Shown here: piece by piece, positions 1-9,658 of the stretch | Position numbering within the stretch: the first letter of the stretch is position 1 | Layout: each line of letters begins with the position of its first letter | From: JADJWR01 sp964509545 | Lineage (GTDB): Bacteria; Pseudomonadota; Gammaproteobacteria; Burkholderiales; Burkholderiaceae_F | NCBI GenBank assembly: GCA_964509545.1 | Contig: CAZDXQ010000048.1 | Span: 1-30,297, forward strand | Direction of reading: 5' to 3' | Length of the DNA stretch: 30,297 nt | The notes under the pieces: model-generated | Seen by the model: only the letters and a program-made list of their open reading frames with translations | Databases searched by the model: none | Told to the model about the DNA's origin: nothing | Position numbers and translations under genes: made by a program

Positions 1-153
1 AGTCAGAACGCCATCGGCACCGGCGTCTTCGGTGGGATGGTCGCGGCCACCTTCCTCGGCCTGCTGTTCGTGCCGCTGTTCTTCGTGCTGATGAAGGGCG
101 GCTTCCGGCGCAAGCGGGCGGCGCGCGGCAGCGCGGTCATCGAAGGAACCTAA
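1..153 (+). CDS. RND efflux pump inner-membrane permease, C-terminal end (partial)
   Basis: Frame 1 is open from the left edge and ends at TAA (151-153), giving the last 50 residues. They begin with the motif QNAIGTGVFGGM, followed by the hydrophobic run FLGLLFVPLFFVLM and a basic cytoplasmic tail. This is the last transmembrane helix and tail of AcrB/MexB-type (HAE1) permeases, which drive proton-coupled export of drugs through a periplasmic adaptor and an outer-membrane channel. The rest of the gene lies left of the window, so substrate and partner genes cannot be judged. Family assignment is strong; the exact gene is not named. Confidence 0.88.
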   Translation, partial: SQNAIGTGVFGGMVAATFLGLLFVPLFFVLMKGGFRRKRAARGSAVIEGT

Positions 154-191
154 GCCACGCCACGGCTTCGTCTGCCTCGGCGGGGCGAAAA

Positions 192-224
192 GCGGGCCGG
201 CCGAGTGGTCGACCGGCCGGCCGC
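192..224 (+). terminator. GC-rich hairpin after the RND gene
   Basis: Arms GCGGGCCGGCC and GGCCGGCCGC pair with one bulged G around a loop of roughly 10 nt, about 40 bp after the permease stop codon. There is no clear T-run, so it may be a weak intrinsic terminator or only a GC-rich palindrome. Confidence 0.3.
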
Positions 225-373
225 ATCGATCAGCGCTGCGCTCCCCCCGGCCGTGGCCGGCACCGGCGCGTACGGACCTGCACCGCTCGCCGCGTTCACG
301 CAAGATTTCGCTCGCGCACCGAGCAGCGTCGATTTACGCTCCGCGCGAGGCTCATGGGGGTCAGGAGGAGAAG

Positions 374-793
374 ATGGGCGATACGGTGCGAAAGGTGCAC
401 TACTTTTCGACGTCGGTTCCGGACAAGCCGGGGCAGACTTTCAAGGTGCTGGCGTCGCTGGTCAGCGGCGGCGTGAATCTGCTGGCCTGCACCGGCACGA
501 CCCACGGCAAACGGGCGCTGATCGATGTCGTGCCCGACGACACGCGCAAGTTCGCCAGCGCGGCGAGGAAGGCGGGACTGCTGTTCAGCGAGAAGAAGGC
601 GGGTTTCATGATCCAGGGCGACGACCGGCCCGGCGCGCTCGCCGACCACCTGAAGACGCTGGCCGAGGCCGGCATCAACGTGGTCGCGGTCGACGGCCTG
701 TCGGCCGGCAGCGGTCGCTGGGGGGCGATCGTCTGGGTCGGCGAGAAGGATGTGCGCCGCGCCGGCACGCTGCTGCGCGCCAAGGCAAGTTAG
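374..793 (+). CDS. Tandem ACT-domain protein
   Basis: This is a 139-residue protein with two ACT-like ligand-binding repeats, at roughly residues 7-70 and 75-137. The second repeat has the typical helix entry DDRPGALADHLKTLAEAGIN, and the first has the matching PDKPGQTFKVLASLVSGGVN. ACT domains bind amino acids or other small ligands and usually regulate enzymes; no enzyme domain is attached here. The ATG is preceded by a strong ribosome-binding site (AGGAGGAG, 363-370), which fixes the start. The gene converges on the DUF255 gene with 13 bp between the stop codons. Stand-alone double-ACT proteins of this size occur widely in proteobacteria. Its ligand and partner are unknown. Confidence 0.8.
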   Translation: MGDTVRKVHYFSTSVPDKPGQTFKVLASLVSGGVNLLACTGTTHGKRALIDVVPDDTRKFASAARKAGLLFSEKKAGFMIQGDDRPGALADHLKTLAEAGINVVAVDGLSAGSGRWGAIVWVGEKDVRRAGTLLRAKAS

Positions 794-806
794 TCGCGCG
801 CGGGTC

Positions 807-2819
<2,013 letters not shown>

Positions 2820-2985
2820 CGTGTCGAACGAAAGCGGGTTGCCGCCAGTAGAACACCGCCGGCTTCACGATGCCAGCAAAGCCCCCTGCGAAGCGCGGGA
2901 CGCCATGGCCGCATAATCCGGCTGCAGACGGGGCGCGGCCGATCGATGTCGACCGCGGCTGCCGGAGTCCCCGTCTTTCGCTGTC

Positions 2986-3981
2986 GTGAGTCGCGCAGTC
3001 GTGTTTCGTCGAGTCCTGTCCCTGATGCTGCTGGTCCTCGCCGGCTGCAGCAGTGTTCCGCAAGTGCCTGCGACCGCGCCGCCGCCACCGCCGCCGGCGG
3101 CGGAATCGCCCGTCGCGGAAGGGGAAGGCGACAAGCTCGAAACGGCGCGCGAGTCGGTGCGCTCGGCCACCGAATGGCTGGCGCGGCGCGTCGATCGCTG
3201 GTTTGGCGACAAACCTTTCGAAGAGGGCGGACGGGTGTCGAACGGTTATCTCGGCCTGCGCCTGAAGTGGCGCGAGGACGACGGCCTCGAACCGTCGCTT
3301 CGCTTCAACGCCCGCTTCGACCTGCCGAACCTGCGTGAACATGCCTACGTGTTCATCGGCCGCGACAACGAGCGCGAAGTCGTCACCGACCAGCCCGGCG
3401 AGTTCTCGCGCGAGGAACGCCTGCTCGCCGAAAGCGCGCGCCAGGACCGGTCGTTCTTCGCCGGCCTCGGCCTGACCCTGAAGGACGCGATCGAACTGCG
3501 CGCCGGCGTCAGGCGCGGCTATCGCCTGTATACGCAGGCGCGCTACCGCAAGATCTGGCCGCTTGCCGAGCGCAGCCGCGTCGAGTTCCGCGAAACGCTG
3601 TTCTGGACCGTAACCGAGGGTTTCGGCGCGACCACGGCGTTTTCCGCCGAGCACGCATTCACGCCGTCGCTGGCGCTGCGCTGGCTGAATGCAGCGACGG
3701 TCTCGCAGAAGACCGACGGCATGGCGTGGTCGAGCGGACTCGGACTGTTCAAGGTCTTCGGCGCCGATCGCCTGCTTTCCGGCGAGGCGGTAATCGGCGG
3801 CGAAACCGGCCGCGACGTCGACGTCACCGAGTACGGCCTGCGCGCCAAGTGGCAGCAACCGGTCTACCGCGACTGGCTGATCGGCGAACTGATCGTCGGC
3901 CACTACTGGCCGCGGGAGAGTCTGCAGGTCGAGCGCGGCCGCAGCTGGGCGGTCGGCCTCGGCGTGCAGATGCGCTTCTGA
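2986..3981 (+). CDS. Lipoprotein with outer-membrane barrel-like C-terminus, unknown function
   Basis: The product has 331 residues from a GTG start. The n-region (Arg3, Arg8, Arg9) and hydrophobic core run into the lipobox LAGC, with Cys21 as the expected lipidated residue. A proline-rich linker follows (about residues 29-38). From about residue 80 the sequence alternates polar and hydrophobic residues in strand-like blocks. The protein ends in VGLGVQMRF, with the terminal Phe typical of outer-membrane beta-barrels recognised by the BAM complex. A later GTG (3001) and ATG (3025) are in frame, but they would shorten the signal peptide. I do not recognise a named family. Location in the outer membrane is inferred; function is unknown. 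Confidence 0.7.
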   Translation: MSRAVVFRRVLSLMLLVLAGCSSVPQVPATAPPPPPPAAESPVAEGEGDKLETARESVRSATEWLARRVDRWFGDKPFEEGGRVSNGYLGLRLKWREDDGLEPSLRFNARFDLPNLREHAYVFIGRDNEREVVTDQPGEFSREERLLAESARQDRSFFAGLGLTLKDAIELRAGVRRGYRLYTQARYRKIWPLAERSRVEFRETLFWTVTEGFGATTAFSAEHAFTPSLALRWLNAATVSQKTDGMAWSSGLGLFKVFGADRLLSGEAVIGGETGRDVDVTEYGLRAKWQQPVYRDWLIGELIVGHYWPRESLQVERGRSWAVGLGVQMRF

Positions 3982-4018
3982 CCGGCGCTGCCGGCGGGCC
4001 CATTCGAGGAGGAAGTCG

Positions 4019-5308
4019 TTGAGTTCAGCCGCCATCGCCGCTGTTGCCGGGCGCCAGATCCTCGACTCGCGCGGCCGGCCCACTGTCGAGGTCGACGTGC
4101 GGCTCGCCGACGGCAGCTTCGGCCGCGCCTCGGTGCCGTCGGGCGCCTCCACCGGCACGCACGAGGCGCACGAGCTGCGCGACGGTGGTGCCCGAGACGA
4201 GGGCCGCGGCGTGCGCCAGGCGGTTTCGCACGTCAACGGCGAGATCGCCGCCGCGCTGCATGGGCTCGACGCCGTCGACCAGCGCAGCGTCGATGCCCGC
4301 CTGCGCGCGCTCGACGGCACGGCCAGCCTGCAGCGGCTCGGCGCCAACGCGATCCTCGGCGCGTCGCTGGCCGCCTGCCGCGCGGCGGCGACGCGGCAGC
4401 GGCGACCGCTGTACGCGCACATCGCCGCGCTGGCCGGCACGGCGCAGGTCTCGATGCCGATGCCGATGGTCAATATCCTCTCCGGCGGGCTGCACGCCGG
4501 CCGTGGCATGGACGTGCAGGACTTCCTCGCCATCCCTGCCGCCGCGCGATCGATCGAAGAGGCGATCGGGATGGCCGGTCGCGTGCGCAGCGCCGCGGCG
4601 CGGGTGATGGAAAAGCGCGGCCTGCCGACGCTGCTCGCCGACGAGGGCGGGCTGAGCCCGGGGCTGGCCAGCGGGCGCGAGGCGCTGGCGCTGATGGTCG
4701 AGTCGGTCGAGGCGGCAGGACTCGCGCCCGGCGACGATGTCGTCTTCGCCATCGACGTCGCCGCCACCGCGCTGTGGGATCGCGCCGCCGGCGCCTATCG
4801 GCTCGCGCGGGAAGGGCGCATCGCCACGAGCGACGAGATGATCGCAATGGCCGAGGCGTGGACCGATGAATTCCCGGTGGTGTCGATCGAAGATGGCCTC
4901 GACGAGGAAGACTGGGCCGGCTGGCGCCGGATGACCGAAACGCTGGGCCACTGCATCCGCCTCGTTGGCGACGACCTGTTCACGACCCAGCTCGATCGGG
5001 TGCGGCGCGGGATCGAACTGGGCGTGGCCAATGGCGTGCTGGTGAAGCTCAATCAGAACGGCACGCTCAGCGGCACGCTCGACGTCATCGCCGCCGCGCG
5101 TGCGGCAGGCTATGCGCCGGTGATTTCCGCCCGCTCGGGCGAGACCGAGGATCCGTTCATCGCCGATCTCGCCGTCGGTACCGCGGCGGGGCAGATCAAG
5201 ATCGGCTCGTTGCGCTGTGGCGAGCGACTGGCCAAGTACAACCAGCTGTTGCGCATCGAGGAGGAAAGCGGCGCGCCTTTCGCCGGCATGGCGGCGATTC
5301 GCCGGTGA
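4019..5308 (+). CDS. Enolase-family protein with altered active site
   Basis: This 429-residue protein has full enolase length. It starts at TTG, five bases after a strong GAGGAGGA ribosome-binding site (4006-4013). Enolase landmarks in order are ILDSRGRPTVEVDV, SVPSGASTG (about 38-46), His159 in GGLHAG, DEGG (208-211), the metal ligands Asp246, Glu291 (SIED) and Asp318 (VGDD), the catalytic Lys343 (LVKLNQNG) and Lys394 (GQIKIGS). Two positions differ from canonical enolase. The QEF glutamate (E. coli Glu167) is Asp168, and the histidine of SHRSGETED (E. coli His369) is Ala371. NQIG is NQNG. Canonical enolase interconverts 2-phosphoglycerate and phosphoenolpyruvate. With these changes this copy may act on another phosphorylated acid or be slow, so I withhold the name eno. 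It overlaps the following kinase gene by 4 bp. Confidence 0.85.
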   Translation: MSSAAIAAVAGRQILDSRGRPTVEVDVRLADGSFGRASVPSGASTGTHEAHELRDGGARDEGRGVRQAVSHVNGEIAAALHGLDAVDQRSVDARLRALDGTASLQRLGANAILGASLAACRAAATRQRRPLYAHIAALAGTAQVSMPMPMVNILSGGLHAGRGMDVQDFLAIPAAARSIEEAIGMAGRVRSAAARVMEKRGLPTLLADEGGLSPGLASGREALALMVESVEAAGLAPGDDVVFAIDVAATALWDRAAGAYRLAREGRIATSDEMIAMAEAWTDEFPVVSIEDGLDEEDWAGWRRMTETLGHCIRLVGDDLFTTQLDRVRRGIELGVANGVLVKLNQNGTLSGTLDVIAAARAAGYAPVISARSGETEDPFIADLAVGTAAGQIKIGSLRCGERLAKYNQLLRIEEESGAPFAGMAAIRR

Positions 5309-6330
5309 GCGAGGCGCCGTCGACCGCGGTGCCCGACCCGGCGGTCGAGCGCTTCCTGCATGCGCGGGGCCTGCTGGCGGGCGCTGCCACGGCGCGCTTC
5401 ACGGCGCTGGCCGGCGGCGTGTCGTCCGACATCTGGCGCGTCGACCTGCCCGACGGGCGCACGATCTGCGTCAAGCGGGCGCTGCCGAAGCTGAGAGTCG
5501 CGGCCGACTGGTACGCGCCGGTGTCGCGCAATGCCTTCGAGTGGGCCTGGATCGAATTTGCCGCCCGCCACGTACCGGATGCGGTGCCCGCGCCGCTGGC
5601 GCACGACGCGCAGGCGGGCCTGTTCGCGATGGCGTATCTCGCACCCGATCAGCACCCGGTGTGGAAGCGGCAACTGCTCGATGGCCGGGTCGAGCCCGAG
5701 ACCGCGGCCGCGGTCGGCGGCGTGCTGGGCACGCTGCACCAGGCGAGCAGCGGCGACGCCGCGCTGGCCCGTGCGTTCGACACGGGCGCCAATTTTCACG
5801 CACTGCGGCTCGAGCCTTACCTGCTGGCCACGGCGCAGCGGCATCCGACGCTGGCAGGCGCGCTGCAGGCGCTGGTGGAACGCACGGCGCGGACGCGGAT
5901 CGCGCTGGTGCACGGCGACGTCAGCCCGAAGAACATCCTCGTCGGTCCGCGCGGCCCGGTCTTCCTCGACGCCGAATGCGCTTGGTACGGCGACCCGGCC
6001 TTCGACATCGCCTTCTGCCTGAACCATCTGCTGCTCAAGTGCCTGGTGCGGCCGGCCGAGCGGGGGTCGCTGCGTGCGGCGTTCGACGCCTTTGTCGACG
6101 CGTACTTCGCGCGGGTGCATTTCGAGCCGCGTCGCGAACTGGAGCGCCGTGCCGCCGGCCTGCTGCCGGGGCTGTTCCTGGCTCGTGTCGATGGCAAGTC
6201 GCCGGTCGAGTACCTGGCCGATGACCGCGACCGCGAACGGGTGCGTCGCGCCGCCGCGCCGATGATCCTGCAACCGCTGGATACGCTGGCCGGCGTGGCC
6301 TCGCACTGGCATGCATCGCTCGCACAATGA
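5305..6330 (+). CDS. APH/choline-kinase-fold phosphotransferase
   Basis: The product has 341 residues and starts at GTG within a GTGA overlap with the enolase-like gene, so translation is probably coupled. The kinase features are a glycine-rich nucleotide loop LAGGVSSDIW (about 35-44), the ATP-anchoring Lys57 (ICVKRAL), the catalytic Brenner-type loop HGDVSPKN (203-210) and the metal-binding FLDAECAWYGDPAFDI (Asp222). This is the aminoglycoside phosphotransferase superfamily, most of whose chromosomal members phosphorylate small metabolites rather than antibiotics. There is no aminoglycoside-specific signature that I can see. The coupling suggests that it makes or uses a phosphorylated intermediate of the enolase-like enzyme; this is inference. 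The substrate is unknown. Confidence 0.8.
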   Translation: MSEAPSTAVPDPAVERFLHARGLLAGAATARFTALAGGVSSDIWRVDLPDGRTICVKRALPKLRVAADWYAPVSRNAFEWAWIEFAARHVPDAVPAPLAHDAQAGLFAMAYLAPDQHPVWKRQLLDGRVEPETAAAVGGVLGTLHQASSGDAALARAFDTGANFHALRLEPYLLATAQRHPTLAGALQALVERTARTRIALVHGDVSPKNILVGPRGPVFLDAECAWYGDPAFDIAFCLNHLLLKCLVRPAERGSLRAAFDAFVDAYFARVHFEPRRELERRAAGLLPGLFLARVDGKSPVEYLADDRDRERVRRAAAPMILQPLDTLAGVASHWHASLAQ

Positions 6331-6345
6331 TGCGGGCGGGGCGGC

Positions 6346-6363
6346 CTCCCGCTGATGCGGGAG
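6346..6363 (+). terminator. Hairpin after the enolase-like/kinase pair
   Basis: CTCCCGC, loop TGAT, GCGGGAG: a perfect 7-bp stem starting 16 bp after the kinase stop codon. No T-run follows, so intrinsic termination is possible but not certain. Confidence 0.4.
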
Positions 6364-6423
6364 AAGGCGCGCGCAGATCATCGCCCACCATGCCGAAATG
6401 CGGATCTGACCTGCATCAACTAA

Positions 6424-6443
6424 ATCGGTATCCGGATACCGAT
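6424..6443. promoter_or_regulatory. Perfect 20-bp palindrome, candidate operator
   Basis: ATCGGTATCC is followed directly by its reverse complement GGATACCGAT. It lies 70 bp before the start of the GNAT-DUF59-NnrS-like operon in an otherwise AT-richer stretch. A possible -10 element TATTAT (6443-6448) overlaps its right end, with a poor -35 (CTAAAT) just before it, so a bound dimer would block RNA polymerase. A stem without a loop argues for a protein-binding site rather than a terminator. The regulator is not identified. Confidence 0.6.
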
Positions 6444-6512
6444 ATTATCGCCCGACCGCCGTTGGCAGCACGGCAGCCCATCCGCATCGAAGCGATGCAA
6501 CGGAGTGCGCCC

Positions 6513-7529
6513 ATGAACGAAACCGCTGTGGCACAGCAGATCACGGTCCGCGCCCTGAGGCCGAGCGACCTCGACGCGGTGGTTGCCATCGACCAGGCCA
6601 TCGAAGGCCGGCCGCGCCGGACCTACGTGCAGCGACGCCTCGACGCGGCGCTGCGCGAGCCGGCTCGCCACGTGCAGTTTGCCGCCACCGACAGCGACGG
6701 CCTGGTCGGCTATCTGCTGGCGCGGGTGCTGCGTGGCGAGTTCGGGCGCCAGCAGCCCGGCGCGCGCATCGAGATGATCGGCGTGCGTCGCGATGCGCAG
6801 CACCACGGCGTCGGCCAGCGCCTGCTCGACGCGCTGGTCGAGCACGCGCGGCGCAAGGGCCTGGCTGAACTGCGTACCTCGGCCAACTGGAACCAGCACA
6901 CGATGCTGCGCTGGTTCGACGCGATGGGATTCGAACTGTCGGCCGATCGCATCGTCGACTGCCCGGTCGGCGACGGCGCCTATCGGCCGGAGCGCGACGC
7001 GGCCGCGAACCGCAATGCGACCCCGCGCCATGGCGACGCCAATGACTACAGCGCGCCCGCCGGCAACGACTACGAGCAACTGGCGCGCGACATCGCCGAC
7101 CTGCGCTCGATGACCGCCGAGGACCTGCCGGCGATCGTGCGCATCGATCGGCTGCTCACCGGGCGCGACCGCGGCGACTACATGCGCGCGCTGCTGGACG
7201 AGGCGCTCGACGACTCGGCGATCCGCATTTCGCTGGTGGCGCGGCTTGACGACACGGTGGTCGGCTACCTGATGGCGCGCACCGATCTCGGCGACTACGG
7301 CCGCACCGAGCCGGTGGCGGTCATCGACACCATCGGCGTCGATCCCGAATATGCGCACCGTGGCGTCGGCCATGCGCTGATGTCGCAGCTCGTCGTCAAC
7401 CTTGGCGCGCTGCGCGTCGAGCGCGTCGAGACGATCATCGCGCCGCGCGATCTGGCGCTGCTCGGCTTCCTGTACAGCTGCGGCTTTGCGCCGGCGCAGC
7501 GGCTGGCGCTCGTGCGCACCGTGCAGTGA
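6513..7529 (+). CDS. Tandem GNAT N-acetyltransferase
   Basis: This 338-residue protein starts at the ATG at 6513, seven bases after GGAG (6502-6505). The frame is open further upstream but would run across the palindrome and has no better start signal. Two GNAT folds occur in series. The first covers about residues 8-155, with acetyl-CoA-binding motif A around IEMIGVRRDAQHHGVGQRLL. The second covers about residues 190-338, with the parallel motif VIDTIGVDPEYAHRGVGHAL. The halves share the start RALRP/RSMTA plus the D-G/D-T VVGYL strand, pointing to an internal duplication. GNAT enzymes transfer acetyl groups to amines; the substrate is unknown. Its stop codon overlaps the next start (TGATG), so it heads a three-gene operon. 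Confidence 0.85.
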   Translation: MNETAVAQQITVRALRPSDLDAVVAIDQAIEGRPRRTYVQRRLDAALREPARHVQFAATDSDGLVGYLLARVLRGEFGRQQPGARIEMIGVRRDAQHHGVGQRLLDALVEHARRKGLAELRTSANWNQHTMLRWFDAMGFELSADRIVDCPVGDGAYRPERDAAANRNATPRHGDANDYSAPAGNDYEQLARDIADLRSMTAEDLPAIVRIDRLLTGRDRGDYMRALLDEALDDSAIRISLVARLDDTVVGYLMARTDLGDYGRTEPVAVIDTIGVDPEYAHRGVGHALMSQLVVNLGALRVERVETIIAPRDLALLGFLYSCGFAPAQRLALVRTVQ

Positions 7530-7840
7530 TGGCGCTGCCCGACGAGAGCGCGGTGCTCGATGCGCTGCGCGGCGTCGACGATCCCGAAGCCGGGATGAAC
7601 ATCGTCGAGCTCGGACTGGTCTACGCCGTGCGCGTCGGCGACGAGCGCATCGACGTCGACATGACGATGACCACGTCGGCCTGCCCGGTGACCGAAACCC
7701 TGGTCGACGAGGCGCGCGCCGCGATCGAGTCGATCGCGCCGCCCGGCACGGCGGTCGAGGTGCACCTGGTCTGGGAGCCGATTTGGAATCCGTCGATGAT
7801 GAGCGGCACCGCCAAGGACTTCTTCGGCTGGGACAAGTGA
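7529..7840 (+). CDS. DUF59/MIP18-family Fe-S assembly protein (PaaD/SufT-like)
   Basis: This 103-residue protein is typical of stand-alone DUF59 proteins. Signatures are the N-terminal VDDPEAGMNIVELGLVY, and MTMTTSACPVTETLVDEA with the conserved Cys-Pro. The family helps mature or insert Fe-S clusters, as SufT does for general targets and PaaD for the phenylacetyl-CoA oxygenase. The ATG at 7529 overlaps the previous stop codon (TGATG); a GTG one codon earlier is possible. The downstream gene starts at GTG inside this gene's stop (GTGA). The tight coupling to a membrane protein resembling NnrS suggests repair or metal-centre maintenance under nitrosative stress, but this is inference from context. 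Confidence 0.82.
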   Translation: MALPDESAVLDALRGVDDPEAGMNIVELGLVYAVRVGDERIDVDMTMTTSACPVTETLVDEARAAIESIAPPGTAVEVHLVWEPIWNPSMMSGTAKDFFGWDK

Positions 7841-8940
7841 AGGCACGCGCCGCGGTCGCGCGGCCGGCGCTGCGCCGGCTGCCGCTGCTGGCGCTCGGCT
7901 TCGTCGCGCTGATCGTCGGCACGCTTGCCGGTCTGACGCGGCTCGGCTGGCCCACCGGCACGTTCGCCGCCGGCGCCGCGGCACTGCACGGGCCGCTGAT
8001 GATCTGCGGCTTCTTCGGCGTGGTGATCGCGCTGGAACGGGCCATGGCCATCGGCCGGAGCTGGGCCTACCTGGGTCCGCTTCTCGCAGGCGTCGGCACC
8101 TTGGTGGTACTCGCGGTCGGGGCAAGCGTCGGCGCATGGCTGCAGGCCGCCGGCGCGACGGTGCTGCTCGCCGCCACCGTCGATGTATTCCGCCGCCAGC
8201 GGGCGCTGTTCACCTTCACGCTGGTGCTCGGCGCGCTGGCGTTCGTGATTGGCTGCGTGCTGTGGGCCGCCGGCGGCGCGGTGTACCAAGTCGTCGGCTG
8301 GTGGCTGGCCTTCCTGGTGCTGACCATCGCCGGCGAGCGGCTGGAACTGTCGCGCTTCCGCCCGCCGTCGGTCATCGCCACGCGCGTGTTCGCGGCGATC
8401 CTCGCCGCGATCGTCGTCGCGCTGATCGCCGGGCAAATCGCGTCGGTGGCGCCGTGGAGCACGCGCGTTCTTGCTGCCGCGCTGCTGGCGCTGGCGGGCT
8501 GGCTGCTGAAGCAGGACATCGCCCGACGCACCGTGCGCGGCACGGGCCTGACGCGTTTCATCGCCGTGTGCCTGCTGTCGGGCTATTTCTGGCTCGCTGT
8601 CGGCGCCGTGGTGATGCTGGCCGCAGGAAGCCTGCAGCCCGGCACCGCCGGCTACGACGGGGCGCTGCACTCGTTGCTGCTCGGTTTCGTCTTCTCGATG
8701 GTCTTCGGCCACGCGCCGATCATCTTCCCGGCCGTGCTGCGCGTGACGGTGCCTTATAGCGCGACCTTCTACTTGCCGCTCGCGCTGTTTCACGCGTCGC
8801 TCGTGGTCCGGCTGCTCGGCGATGCCGCGGGTCGCTTCGACCTGACCCGGCTCGGCGGGCTCCTCAGCGCGCTCGCGCTGCTGGCCTTCATCGGCAATAC
8901 CATCGGCGCCGTTGTGCGCGGCCGCCTCGCGCCGGCCTGA
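7837..8940 (+). CDS. NnrS-like multi-pass membrane protein
   Basis: The product is a 367-residue, very hydrophobic protein with about ten to twelve membrane segments and a short basic N-terminus, starting at a GTG coupled to the preceding stop. Histidines sit at helix starts in LHGPLMICGFFGVVIALERA and in LHSLLLGFVFSMVFGHAP, as in the NnrS family. That family contains haem- and copper-containing membrane proteins linked to nitric-oxide metabolism and tolerance in denitrifiers. Overall similarity by eye is moderate, so a different polytopic family cannot be excluded. As third gene of the GNAT-DUF59 operon it is presumably co-expressed with them. A weak inverted repeat (GGGCGAG and CTCGCCC, about 8943-8996) follows, but it has a 40-nt loop and no T-run. 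Confidence 0.55.
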   Translation: MKARAAVARPALRRLPLLALGFVALIVGTLAGLTRLGWPTGTFAAGAAALHGPLMICGFFGVVIALERAMAIGRSWAYLGPLLAGVGTLVVLAVGASVGAWLQAAGATVLLAATVDVFRRQRALFTFTLVLGALAFVIGCVLWAAGGAVYQVVGWWLAFLVLTIAGERLELSRFRPPSVIATRVFAAILAAIVVALIAGQIASVAPWSTRVLAAALLALAGWLLKQDIARRTVRGTGLTRFIAVCLLSGYFWLAVGAVVMLAAGSLQPGTAGYDGALHSLLLGFVFSMVFGHAPIIFPAVLRVTVPYSATFYLPLALFHASLVVRLLGDAAGRFDLTRLGGLLSALALLAFIGNTIGAVVRGRLAPA

Positions 8941-9000
8941 AACGGGGCGAGCAATTCGTGCCGGGTTGACAACGACGGCTCGCCGATAACTCGCCCGACG

Positions 9001-9645
9001 CTACAAGTTGCGCTTCAGGGTCGAGTCCGCAGGACCATCCTGGCGCAAGGCCGCGACTTCGGCCTGCAGTTGCGCGATCCGCTCGCGCAGGGGTTTCGAA
9101 GCGGCATCGAGGTCCGCAAGCGTGAACCGCCGCGTGATGTGCTGCGGGCAGTTCCAGTCAAACGCCTCGACGTCAATCGTCGCAATGCGTTCGATGCGCG
9201 CGCGATAACCCGGCAACTCGACGGCTGACACCAGTTCCGGATCCGCCTCGTCGATCGTCGAGAACCGGAGCCGTCCGAGCAGCTTCAGGCGGCGCCGCTT
9301 CGGGTAGTCCATCACGATGATCGATACCCGGTCATCACGCGACGCGTTGCCGGCGGAAACGAACTGGCGATTGCCGCCGAGATCAGAGAAAGCGATCCGC
9401 GTCGGCGAAATTGCCTTGAGAAAGCCACGCGGACCTCCGCGGTGCTGGACGTACGGCCAGCCCGTTTCACTGACGGTAGCCATGTAGAAACTGTCCGCGT
9501 TGGCGAGGTGCTGCGCTTCGCGCGGACCGAGCCCTTCGTCGTGGTCGGTCGCCCTAGGCGCGCGGGCATAAGCGGCACGCGATCCGTACCGTTGCTGAAG
9601 CGCCTGCACGGACGGGGTGAACGCGAGCTCGGCGAAGGTTTTCAC
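9001..9645 (-). CDS. Pyridoxamine 5'-phosphate oxidase-fold flavoprotein
   Basis: This 214-residue protein starts at GTG. The PNPOx-like split barrel is seen in LANADSFYMATVSETGWPYVQHRGGPRGFLKAISPT (pattern only), then a region GNRQFVSAGNASRDDRVSIIVMDY that typically lines the FMN/F420 site, and a Pro-Gln-His-Ile segment, CPQHITRR, near the C-terminus. Such proteins reduce or oxidise small molecules or bind FMN; the substrate is unknown. The gene lies 13 bp after the carboxymuconolactone-decarboxylase-like gene in the same direction, so the two form an operon opposite a LysR regulator. A short C-terminal tail looks coiled-coil-like (LRERIAQLQAEVAALRQ). Confidence 0.78.
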   Translation of the reverse strand: MKTFAELAFTPSVQALQQRYGSRAAYARAPRATDHDEGLGPREAQHLANADSFYMATVSETGWPYVQHRGGPRGFLKAISPTRIAFSDLGGNRQFVSAGNASRDDRVSIIVMDYPKRRRLKLLGRLRFSTIDEADPELVSAVELPGYRARIERIATIDVEAFDWNCPQHITRRFTLADLDAASKPLRERIAQLQAEVAALRQDGPADSTLKRNL

Positions 9646-9658
9646 CGCACGGCCTCGT

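Noticed and set aside
8941..9000. Terminator between the convergent NnrS-like and PNPOx genes
   Set aside because: The only inverted repeat has a loop of about 40 nt and no T-run.
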